From assembly GCA_937991535.1 (NCBI GenBank), contig CALKHN010000012.1:13633-77632 (forward strand): a stretch of DNA of 64,000 bases, written 5' to 3'. Both the position numbers and the translations under genes were made by a program. The notes under the pieces are model-generated. The model was not told where the DNA came from and ran no database searches. It worked only from the letters and a program-made list of their open reading frames with translations. Origin of the DNA: an uncultured Sphingobacteriales bacterium. GTDB taxonomy: Bacteria > Bacteroidota > Bacteroidia > Chitinophagales > Chitinophagaceae. Below are positions 9,601 to 15,253 of this stretch, piece after piece (within the stretch, counting starts at the first letter, position 1; each line of letters starts with the position of its first letter).

Positions 9601-9711
9601 ACTGGCACCCTGCAATGCACGATGCGACTGGTCGAAGCCACATATCGGTTGGGCAGGTATTTTGGCGCAATACAACAGCACACAACATAAAGCAGCAGTT
9701 ACGCCTTTCAT
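6637..9711 (-). CDS. Secreted M43 metalloprotease with T9SS sorting tail
   Basis: A 1024-aa exported zinc protease of the pappalysin/cytophagalysin (M43) family. A signal peptide covers about residues 1-20. The catalytic motif is HEMGH (235-239) with the third ligand His245, followed by a Met-turn at M305 in SNFMSY; Cys pairs around it fit a secreted fold. After the protease come beta-rich segments, a fibronectin-like stretch (about 860-940, with LNWSTATELNNSYFEVE), and a C-terminal Por-type sorting domain (about 950-1024, LLYPVPAANNN through GTYIVKLTAG) that directs type IX secretion. It has its own promoter on the minus strand. Substrate specificity is not predictable; adhesin-like regions suggest action on extracellular proteins. 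Confidence 0.88.
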   Translation of the reverse strand: MKGVTAALCCVLLYCAKIPAQPICGFDQSHRALQGASPFYKSRVTLNEQKIENFIQQKKARKNYQKKETAIFTIPIVVHVLHTGEQVGTSFNPSDEQIIAAIGYLNDVYSGTYPSLTSAGTNAAGDLGLRFVLAKRDPDCNPTSGIERVNMSSNADYVAIGATNNDIARDIAMKEPLSWDRSRYYNIYIVNKINGQNGTTGQFIAGYAYFPTSSIVDGTVMLATQMKSGSKTLPHEMGHAFNLYHPFEGSSVSTKCPVGYGDYVADTDPVSLNANSSGVVNFTCRTGNNACINQPYNIRTESNFMSYTNCYTLFTPGQKDRIQASTLLEERNTLVGSTGALPTYSNPSCSPKINFEQQTAELAETATTVSGCRRYRDYVFNFTIGSDPVQSATAIIDVDPASTALEKSDFDFPSGKNVVFPAGVNNKQSFVLRIYDHGSSHEVKLLRLSFSVDNGGGIAEKGSAITVMNITFSGVDHRPVAPGTVSGSSIGSSRYDINNAKIFDASVEKQRTQMLYKAGELTNAGLSDCSISGIRFFVKKNSVRPFKNLNIKMAHTSLGSLAKTGAVYTVADMTTFLSLPSYTTKDGWNAFVFTQAFQWNGASNVAVELCFDNGSAIADAADILYAYSDGSSADEGSMIENEGINCSDNFSLVSFYQNGIKPVIILDYAVQGNPVGNTISTSREEYLGPYNEVYFYDKFEPQKIIAKIKNLSDWDYGCTTVSIDRDGDGVAPFWNNIPDQFLTRKTFFVTPQNNNTSGNYEITLYYTDAEKLGYESATGRTWANVKMIKTDIPVSSFSPASPQIEKVKLSTALVHGGFGKDHTITTSFNTGFSGFSIGSVDAALPVSWLNFEALYTDGNVRLNWSTATELNNSYFEVEMSTDAMRFIPIGKLASKGNSNTPVMYNYLHVQPRAGKLYYRIKQVDADGKSSYSKVIQINISGSGNAGPLLYPVPAANNNVTIHFGSPVSNAFIEVLSSDMKVVYAERINNRVISRNIYTGNWAAGTYIVKLTAGRNSYILRFVKL

Positions 9712-9728
9712 AGCAGCATATTATATTC

Positions 9729-9755
9729 CAAATGTAAATAATTAAATAAACGCAA
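9729..9755 (-). promoter_or_regulatory. Promoter of the M43 protease
   Basis: On the minus strand TACATTTG (9736-9729) matches TAnnTTTG, with a TTG at 9755-9753 sixteen bases upstream, slightly shorter than usual spacing. The predicted start of transcription is about 12 nt before the ATG at 9711. Confidence 0.5.
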
Positions 9756-10006
9756 CATTTCCTGGCAGACTAATTTTATTCACATTTACCTTTCTGCAAT
9801 GACTCCTGTTTTTTCTGTGCATTGAGGCCCTTACCAGGAAAACGATCGTGGAAGTCTGTGGCAACAAGGAGAAGCCGTTTGGGAAAAATAATTTTGGCGC
9901 AAAATGCCGGTTTTGCAACAACAACGGGGCATGCACAACGCAATATAAAAATCCTTAATGAATAGCAAAATGTATGAATGCTTCTTCTGCTTCTGATTTT
10001 TTCACT

Positions 10007-10014
10007 TATTTTTG
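10007..10014 (+). promoter_or_regulatory. -7 element abutting an ATG
   Basis: TATTTTTG fits TAnnTTTG and ends four bases before the ATG at 10019. If used, transcription would start at or next to the start codon, giving a leaderless or near-leaderless message. No clear -33 TTG is seen. Confidence 0.4.
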
Positions 10015-10018
10015 CACC

Positions 10019-10264
10019 ATGAATAACATTAGTGTATTGACAGATTTTGAAGCATTGACCAATACCATCAATTTTAAAAAGCTGGCTTCTCCTCCGGGAC
10101 TTGAATCCTATACTATTTATGCGGGAGGTAATTTTATTTTTATATCCAATGAAAAGAACCGCACGATCCGCTTTAGTCTGGCCAATTTCAGTACCAATGA
10201 TATTACAAACGACGGCATACAGGAATGGATTGATCGCATTCACAAACTGTATCCCAGTTTTTAA
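10019..10264 (+). CDS. Small protein of unknown function
   Basis: An 81-aa protein (MNNISVLTDFEALT...) with no family I recognise. It has no signal peptide or membrane segment; the central GNFIFISNEKNRTIRFSL looks beta-rich and the C-terminus (ITNDGIQEWIDRIHKLYP) is probably a helix, consistent with a small alpha/beta domain. The frame is open upstream to an ATG at 9974, which would give 96 aa, but the -7 box at 10007-10014 favours 10019. Codon use resembles its neighbours. It stands alone between divergent and convergent genes. Confidence 0.55.
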   Translation: MNNISVLTDFEALTNTINFKKLASPPGLESYTIYAGGNFIFISNEKNRTIRFSLANFSTNDITNDGIQEWIDRIHKLYPSF

Positions 10265-10537
10265 TGAAAATACAAATACCGAAGGAGAGCATTGGTGATC
10301 ACATAAAAAAAGCCACAAGCTTCCTCCGAAACTTGCCCCACTCCTGAAAGCCAACTTTATGTATTTTTTGTGAGCGCACACTGTAACCTCTGCATTTGAG
10401 CCACACAATTTTTTCAGCTATAGCGTATATCCATCAACACGCCCACCGCATTTGCAGGCAATGCATTGCAGTTTATGCAATGCCCGAAAAATTCATTTAC
10501 TGGAAGAAGCCAGAATGGCTGGTAATCAATTTGAAAT
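10265..10537. other. Intergenic region with a hairpin
   Basis: No gene is supported between the small protein and the tRNA-Cys terminator. The notable structure is GCATTGCA (10463-10470) pairing with TGCAATGC (10476-10483) around a 5-nt loop, and a weaker AGCCA/TGGCT hairpin near 10509-10521. Neither has a T-run, so they are not obvious terminators. Confidence 0.5.
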
Positions 10538-10568
10538 AAAAAAGGATCCGATGTATGGATCCTTTTTT
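10538..10568. terminator. Bidirectional terminator next to tRNA-Cys
   Basis: A perfect 12-bp inverted repeat: AAAAAAGGATCC (10538-10549), 7-nt loop, GGATCCTTTTTT (10557-10568). It works on either strand and lies immediately downstream of the minus-strand tRNA-Cys. Confidence 0.85.
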
Positions 10569-10572
10569 GGGG

Positions 10573-10643
10573 AGGTCCCGAGCGGATTCGAACCGCTGTG
10601 GGAGCTTTTGCAGAGCTCTGCCTGACCACTCGGCCACAGGACC
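10573..10643 (-). tRNA. tRNA-Cys (GCA)
   Basis: The minus strand folds as a complete 71-nt cloverleaf. The acceptor arms GGTCCTG and CGGGACC pair with one G-T; the anticodon loop CTGCAAA carries GCA; the T arm has GGTTCGAATCC; the discriminator is T. The 3' CCA is not encoded (the genome reads CCC after the discriminator). A terminator follows directly. Confidence 0.95.
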
Positions 10644-10704
10644 CTTTATGTTTTTTACCGGGTTGCGAAAATAGGATATTTTTACGAACCACAAATACCT
10701 ATCA

Positions 10705-11580
10705 ATGCAATATATTGCTGAATCTGAATTAATCCTCAACAGCCGTGGCGCTATCTATCATTTGAACTTGTTGCCGGAAGAATTGGGCGACATTGTTATA
10801 ACCGTAGGCGACCCCGAAAGGGTAAAAGAAGTAAGCAAATATTTCGACTCCATAGAGCACAGCCAACAGCACCGCGAGTTTGTTACGCATACCGGGCGCC
10901 TGGGCAACAAGCGCATCTCTGTTGTATCTACAGGCATTGGAACCGATAACATCGACATTGCAATGAATGAGCTGGATGCCCTGGTAAATATTGACTTCCA
11001 TGCAAGAACGGTTAAACCACAGCTTACTTCATTACAAATTATCCGCATTGGCACAGCCGGTTCCCTTCGGGAAGATATTCCCGTTGATAGCCGGGTGGCC
11101 AGTACCCACGGACTGGGCATAGATAATTTGCTGCATTTTTACCGCTATGAGAACAATGAAGAGGAAAACCAGTTGATCCAGTCTTTTATTACACAAACCC
11201 AACTGCACAACCGCGCTGCTTTGCCCTATATCAATGGCGCAAGCGTTGCACTGATCAAGCATTTTGTAGAAGGTTTTCATCACGGTATTACCGTAACCTG
11301 CCCGGGATTTTATGGACCTCAGGGAAGAATATTACGGCTGGGCCTGAGCGATCCTGCTTTTATTGAACGGTTATGCAGCTTCAGTTTTGGTACCCACCGC
11401 ATCTGCAATTTTGAAATGGAAACTGCAGGTATTTATGGAATGGGAAAACTTTTAGGACACCATTGTCTCAGCCTCAGTGCTATCGTGGCGAACCGGATCA
11501 GCAAAAATTTCAGTAAGGATGCGACGGCGGCAGTTGATCAACTGATCAAAAAAACGCTGGAAACCGTATCTGCTTTTTAA
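10705..11580 (+). CDS. Uridine/purine nucleoside phosphorylase family enzyme
   Basis: A 291-aa cytoplasmic enzyme of the NP-I (PNP/UDP) family, which splits nucleosides with phosphate for base salvage. Visible motifs are the phosphate-binding GDPERV (36-41), GIGTDNIDIA (near 80), IRIGTAGS in the middle and FEMETAGIYGM (about 236-246) for ribose and base binding. The EMETAG form and overall similarity favour uridine phosphorylase, but purine specificity cannot be ruled out. It starts 61 bp beyond the tRNA-Cys on the opposite strand and is followed by dapF after 89 bp. Confidence 0.85.
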   Translation: MQYIAESELILNSRGAIYHLNLLPEELGDIVITVGDPERVKEVSKYFDSIEHSQQHREFVTHTGRLGNKRISVVSTGIGTDNIDIAMNELDALVNIDFHARTVKPQLTSLQIIRIGTAGSLREDIPVDSRVASTHGLGIDNLLHFYRYENNEEENQLIQSFITQTQLHNRAALPYINGASVALIKHFVEGFHHGITVTCPGFYGPQGRILRLGLSDPAFIERLCSFSFGTHRICNFEMETAGIYGMGKLLGHHCLSLSAIVANRISKNFSKDATAAVDQLIKKTLETVSAF

Positions 11581-11643
11581 CTGTTATCTGCCTCTTGTAT
11601 CTGCAAAGGAACAACTTATTTACCTACATAATGCCTCAACCAA

Positions 11644-11651
11644 TAACTTTG
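11644..11651 (+). promoter_or_regulatory. -7 element upstream of dapF
   Basis: TAACTTTG matches TAnnTTTG and lies 18 bp before the ATG at 11670. It supports that start over the upstream in-frame codon at 11595, because it falls within the extended reading frame. No good -33 TTG is seen. Confidence 0.4.
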
Positions 11652-11669
11652 CAGTATAAAAAAAACGTA

Positions 11670-12452
11670 ATGGATATACATTTTTTTAAATACCAGGGAA
11701 CGGGAAATGATTTTATTATATTAGACAATCGTGACAACGCCTACTCTTTTCTGGATACAGCGCAGGTGAATTTATTGTGCAACAGGAAATTTGGCGTTGG
11801 CGCCGACGGACTGATGTTATTGAATAAGCACAAGGATTACGATTTTGAAATGGTATATTATAATGCCGACGGAAAAGAAGGCAGCATGTGCGGAAACGGG
11901 GGAAGGTGCCTGGTAAAATTTGCGTACGACTCCGGCATAAAAAAAACCACTTATCATTTTATGGCTACAGACGGCCCCCACGAAGCAGAGATAGACCTGC
12001 AGGGCATCGTTCGACTGAAAATGAAAGACGTGCAGACCGTAAAAAACAAGACCAATCACTTTATTCTGGATACGGGTTCACCGCATTATGTACAGTTTGT
12101 TCAAAACCTGCAAAAAATGAATGTGCGGGAGGAAGGAAAGAAAATACGGTATAGTGATGATTTTGCTGAGGAAGGCATTAATGTAAATTTTGTGGAAACG
12201 GTGGATGATCATACCATTTTTGTACGTACCTATGAAAGAGGAGTTGAAAACGAAACATTAAGCTGCGGAACCGGTGTAACAGCTGCTGCGCTCGTTTCGG
12301 CACACAATGAAAACAGTTTCAATGAAATTGATGTACGCACCACAGGTGGTAAACTGAGCGTGGAGTTCAATCTTTCAGACCAGAATCACTACAGCAATAT
12401 CTGGCTATGCGGCCCTGCGGAGTTTGTATTTAAAGGAGAGATTGAAATATAA
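11670..12452 (+). CDS. dapF: Diaminopimelate epimerase
   Basis: Converts LL- to meso-diaminopimelate for lysine and peptidoglycan synthesis. From the ATG at 11670 the protein is 260 aa, starting MDIHFFKYQGTGNDFIILDN as family members do; the frame extends 25 codons upstream but those residues are not conserved in type. Both catalytic cysteines are present, C74 in MCGNGGRC and C199 in LSCGTGVTA. No other lysine-pathway gene is adjacent. A -7 box sits just upstream of the chosen start. Confidence 0.96.
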   Translation: MDIHFFKYQGTGNDFIILDNRDNAYSFLDTAQVNLLCNRKFGVGADGLMLLNKHKDYDFEMVYYNADGKEGSMCGNGGRCLVKFAYDSGIKKTTYHFMATDGPHEAEIDLQGIVRLKMKDVQTVKNKTNHFILDTGSPHYVQFVQNLQKMNVREEGKKIRYSDDFAEEGINVNFVETVDDHTIFVRTYERGVENETLSCGTGVTAAALVSAHNENSFNEIDVRTTGGKLSVEFNLSDQNHYSNIWLCGPAEFVFKGEIEI

Positions 12453-12485
12453 TTTGAAAATGGGCAATTTGAAAATTTGAAAATG

Positions 12486-12507
12486 CCTGCCCGATCTGAA
12501 AGGCGGG
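12486..12507. repeat. REP-like GC palindrome, degenerate inverted copy
   Basis: CCTGCC can pair with GGCGGG (one G-T) around a 10-nt loop. CCTGCCCG is the reverse complement of the CGGGCAGG that ends the elements at 79-96 and 3052-3069. Confidence 0.4.
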
Positions 12508-12633
12508 TGGAAATGTGGAAATGAACAGGCATGGTGGAGGATAATCCCCTGGTATGCTAACCCAATTTTGCGGAAGTACCCGGATCTGAGTTCTCCTAAA
12601 TTTTAAATCTTAAATCTCAAATCATAATACCCC

Positions 12634-12641
12634 TACCTTTG
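12634..12641 (+). promoter_or_regulatory. -7 element upstream of corA
   Basis: TACCTTTG matches TAnnTTTG exactly and ends seven bases before the ATG at 12649, so the message would be leaderless or have only a few leader bases. No -33 TTG is evident at the expected distance. Confidence 0.45.
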
Positions 12642-12648
12642 CGCCGCA

Positions 12649-13587
12649 ATGATTCAATACTTCAAAAATATAAACGGGGTAACCACCGCCATTGAAAAGG
12701 CGGATAATGAAACCTGGGTAAATATTTTACCGCCACTGAAGCATGAAGAATTTGCTGAGGTATCGGAAACCCTGGATATACCTATTGAATTTTTGCAGGA
12801 TTCGCTGGATATTGATGAACGTTCGAGGTTTGAACTGGAAGACAATGTGAAGCTAATCGTGATTAAAGCCCCTACTGAAAACAATTCTTTTAATGAAAGT
12901 GATGCTTTTTATATAACGATTCCTATTTGTATTATTCTCACCCACAACCAGATCGTTACTGTTAATTCTTTTGAAAACGGAGCTCTTAAAAAGTTTCTGA
13001 ATACTTTTCAGAACAGGCATGCCGATAAAAAAAACATGATGGTGGTTAAGATATTTGAGAAGATTACCCAAACCTTCATGGAGTATCTTAAGGAAATCAA
13101 CCACCGCAGGAATATCCTGGAACAGCAGCTATATGCTTCCAACAGAAATGAAGAGTTGCTGGATTTGATGCGTATACAAAAAAGCCTGGTGTATTTTGTA
13201 ACGGCGCTTCGTTCCAACGAAATGTTGCTGATGAAATTAACAAGAACAAATTTTCTTGGCTTAAATGAGGAAGAAAAAGAAGAACTGGATGATCTGGTAG
13301 TAGATACTTCGCAGGCGCTTGAAATGGCAAATATTTATACCAATATCCTCAGCAGTACTTTAGATGCATTTGCAAGTATTATTTCCAATAATCAAAACTC
13401 CGTATTAAAACGACTAACTTCCATTACCATAATTTTGCAGTTTCCCGTATTAATTGCCAGCATTTATGGAATGAATGTACCTATCCCCTATCAGCATCAG
13501 CCTCACGCATTTTACATCCCGATTATATTAGCGCTCTCTGTTTCTATAATTATGGGCGCCTACTTTATGCGAAAAAAATGGTTCTAA
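12649..13587 (+). CDS. corA: CorA-family magnesium/divalent cation channel
   Basis: A 312-aa inner-membrane transport protein. A long soluble N-terminal region rich in charged helices (about 1-250) is followed by the diagnostic GMN motif (274-276, in IYGMNVP) between two C-terminal membrane helices, the second ending in the basic RKKWF. This is the standard CorA pentameric Mg2+ channel topology; Co2+ or Zn2+ transport is an alternative. The gene is convergent with the Nudix gene, with an 8-bp tandem-repeat array between them. Confidence 0.93.
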   Translation: MIQYFKNINGVTTAIEKADNETWVNILPPLKHEEFAEVSETLDIPIEFLQDSLDIDERSRFELEDNVKLIVIKAPTENNSFNESDAFYITIPICIILTHNQIVTVNSFENGALKKFLNTFQNRHADKKNMMVVKIFEKITQTFMEYLKEINHRRNILEQQLYASNRNEELLDLMRIQKSLVYFVTALRSNEMLLMKLTRTNFLGLNEEEKEELDDLVVDTSQALEMANIYTNILSSTLDAFASIISNNQNSVLKRLTSITIILQFPVLIASIYGMNVPIPYQHQPHAFYIPIILALSVSIIMGAYFMRKKWF

Positions 13588-13645
13588 CGGTTGATGGGAC
13601 TTAGCATTGCCCCGTGATTTGAAACTTATCTCTCCATTTCTCTCA

Positions 13646-13757
13646 CGATCTTACAGTCTTACGGTCTTACCATCTTACCATCTTACAGTCTTACAGTCTT
13701 ACCACCTTACAGTCTTACGATCTTACCATCTTACGATCTTACCATCTTACCATCTTA
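13646..13757. repeat. 8-bp tandem repeat array A (14 units)
   Basis: Fourteen consecutive units of the form C-[ACG]-[AG]-[TC]-CTTA, e.g. CGATCTTA, CAGTCTTA, CCATCTTA, with one CCACCTTA variant, cover 112 bp without interruption. The unit is variable only at positions 2-4. The array runs into the 3' end of the minus-strand Nudix gene. A second array of the same unit is at 60510-60597. Confidence 0.9.
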
Positions 13758-14218
13758 CCCCTTTTCACCATCCCCGCCACCACCTTGTCAATTGGAAGCG
13801 TAACGCTTTCTTCGGAGAAATTGGGCCAGTCAATAAACCTAAAAGTTTCCGTTTCGCCTCTCTGTTCATATATGTTCATTTGTCTCTGATCAAAATCGAA
13901 GGGCTTTATCCGGAGTGGAACGCTAATAGCAGTCAGCGGTTCGGCAAAGTAATAAATGGAAATGATCTGCTGATCGGGTGTGAATGCCGACATCTGAAAA
14001 AAATCTGTTGTATAAATGTGATCCGTAACTTTCACTTCGAGGTTCATCTCTTCCATGAATTCTCTTTTCAGGCAATCTCTTGTGCCCTCACCAAATTCGA
14101 GCCCTCCGCCCGGGAACTTGGTGTAATAACTGCCGCGGATAAATTCATCACTCACCAAAACCTGCTTATTATCATTGATAAGAATACCGTACACCCTGAG
14201 ATTGAACATGTCAAACAA
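13739..14218 (-). CDS. Nudix hydrolase
   Basis: A 159-aa pyrophosphohydrolase of the Nudix superfamily, which cleaves X-linked nucleoside diphosphates. The Nudix box spans residues 38-60 (G38, E44, R52, E53, E56, E57); the usual Gly before the last position is Asn59. Substrate is unknown; small housecleaning or NTP-like substrates are common. Its last codons (KMVRW) and stop lie inside 8-bp repeat array A, so unit gain or loss would change the C-terminus. It lies downstream of, and on the same strand as, the queuosine-precursor transporter, 135 bp apart. Confidence 0.88.
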   Translation of the reverse strand: MFDMFNLRVYGILINDNKQVLVSDEFIRGSYYTKFPGGGLEFGEGTRDCLKREFMEEMNLEVKVTDHIYTTDFFQMSAFTPDQQIISIYYFAEPLTAISVPLRIKPFDFDQRQMNIYEQRGETETFRFIDWPNFSEESVTLPIDKVVAGMVKRGKMVRW

Positions 14219-14267
14219 TTTGAGATTTAAAATTTTAAATTTAAATTATTCACATTTTCCACATTTC

Positions 14268-14336
14268 CGCCCGGATGAATCCAGTAAGAAGCCGCAGGCA
14301 TTTCTCACATCTGCCACCCGCCGGTTCATTCGGGCG
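14268..14336. repeat. Imperfect long inverted repeat
   Basis: CGCCCGGATGAATCC (14268-14282) is a near-match to the reverse complement of GGTTCATTCGGGCG (14323-14336), with a 40-nt loop. It is GC-rich amid AT-rich flanks and lies between the transporter stop and the Nudix start on the minus strand. It could be a REP-type element or a regulatory hairpin. Confidence 0.45.
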
Positions 14337-14353
14337 CTCCCGCATGAATCACA

Positions 14354-15127
14354 TTATCTTTCCATCGCCGTCCTTTTCATTTTTATTGCTGTTTCCTTTC
14401 CTACATATTTTTCTATCCTCGCTTCAGCAAAGTAAATAAGGGGAGTTAAAAGAATAGCTATGGTAAATTTATACATGTAGTTCACACAACCCACCGCAAT
14501 CACCTGCGCCCATGTCCAGTTACTGCCGAGTTTAAAAGCAATGGCCAATACTATAAAACTATCGATGAGCTGAGATACCAGTGTAGATCCGGTTGCCCTC
14601 AGCCATACTTTCTTTTCGCCTGTTGCCCTTTTGATGCGCTGAAATACAAATACATCCACTGCCTGGCTCACCAAAAAAGCCACCAGGCTTCCAAGTATAA
14701 TCCACATGCCTTGCCCGAATATACCGTTAAAGGCCACCTGCATATCCGGAACACCTTCGCTTGTTTTGGAAGCAGGCCACCAGTCGGCATACGGGATATG
14801 AATGCTGGCATAAAACATTATGAAAGCGTAAGATATTAACGCAACTGCAGTATAGCTGATCCTTTTGACCGCTTTGGGACCGTAATACTCATTTACAATA
14901 TCCGTCATCACAAATTCCAGGGGCCACAACAAAACGCCGCAGGTGAGGCTGAAAGACAACCCGCTCTGGCCGAAAAGGGTAAGATTAACAGGATCGAAGC
15001 CAAACAGCTTTTCGAGTGAAAAAATTTTACCTCCAATACATTCCGCTATCAGCGCGTTGGCCACAAAAAAAGCCGCAAAACCGATAAATAATTTGGTTGG
15101 CCGGTCTTTGAGTATTTGCTGGATCAT
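14354..15127 (-). CDS. Queuosine precursor transporter (YhhQ/DUF165 family)
   Basis: An inner-membrane protein of 257 aa with about six hydrophobic helices, matching the vitamin-uptake-like (VUT/YhhQ) family thought to import the queuosine precursors preQ0/preQ1. Family features visible are ECIGGKIFSLE near the start, a conserved polar FVMTDIVNEYYG after a helix, and LIDSFIVLAIAF in the fourth-fifth helix region. The frame opens 13 codons earlier, but MIQQILKDRPTK at 15127 is the natural start, placing cytoplasmic residues before the first helix. No queuosine synthesis genes are adjacent. Confidence 0.85.
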   Translation of the reverse strand: MIQQILKDRPTKLFIGFAAFFVANALIAECIGGKIFSLEKLFGFDPVNLTLFGQSGLSFSLTCGVLLWPLEFVMTDIVNEYYGPKAVKRISYTAVALISYAFIMFYASIHIPYADWWPASKTSEGVPDMQVAFNGIFGQGMWIILGSLVAFLVSQAVDVFVFQRIKRATGEKKVWLRATGSTLVSQLIDSFIVLAIAFKLGSNWTWAQVIAVGCVNYMYKFTIAILLTPLIYFAEARIEKYVGKETAIKMKRTAMER

Positions 15128-15179
15128 ATTATGCGTTAAAATTAAAGGGAAGATTAAAAATAACATTAATTTGCCGCCT

Positions 15180-15187
15180 TAATTTTG
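15180..15187 (+). promoter_or_regulatory. Possible -7 element for the YfhO-like gene
   Basis: TAATTTTG fits TAnnTTTG, 66 bp upstream of the GTG start at 15254. No matching -33 element is seen, so this is tentative. Confidence 0.3.
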
Positions 15188-15253
15188 AATTCGCGTTCCA
15201 AAGAAGTTTTGCGTCCGTTGCTGGATAAGCATCAGCATTAAAATATTCCGAAA

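Larger units (their letters stand above)
9712..10018. other. Intergenic region between divergent genes
   Basis: About 300 bp without a supported gene between the M43 protease and the small plus-strand protein. It holds the protease promoter (9729-9755, minus strand) and the -7 element of the small gene (10007-10014). A 210-aa minus-strand open frame crosses it, but it also runs antisense through the small protein and has no recognisable features. Confidence 0.55.
12453..12648. other. Intergenic with degenerate REP-like element
   Basis: Between dapF and corA there is AT-rich repetitive text (AATTTGAAAAT words, about 12454-12485), a degenerate REP-like pair CCTGCC (12486-12491) / GGCGGG (12502-12507), more AT-rich text (TTTTAAATCTTAAATCTC), and the corA -7 element. 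Confidence 0.5.

Noticed and set aside
8758..9690. A 310-aa open frame antisense to the M43 protease
   Set aside because: The protease on the other strand has a full signal peptide, catalytic motif and sorting domain; the antisense frame has unlikely composition and no recognisable domain.
9776..10408. A 210-aa minus-strand frame across the gap and the small protein
   Set aside because: No domain or plausible start signal, and it is antisense to the better supported 81-aa gene.
13646..13757. CRISPR array
   Set aside because: Units are 8 bp in direct tandem with no spacers and no cas genes; it is a simple tandem repeat.
13607..14230. A 207-aa plus-strand open frame with repeated SYHLTVL-like octapeptides
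   Set aside because: It is the translation of the 8-bp repeat (24 bp giving 8 residues) continued antisense to the Nudix gene; it has no start signal or family features.
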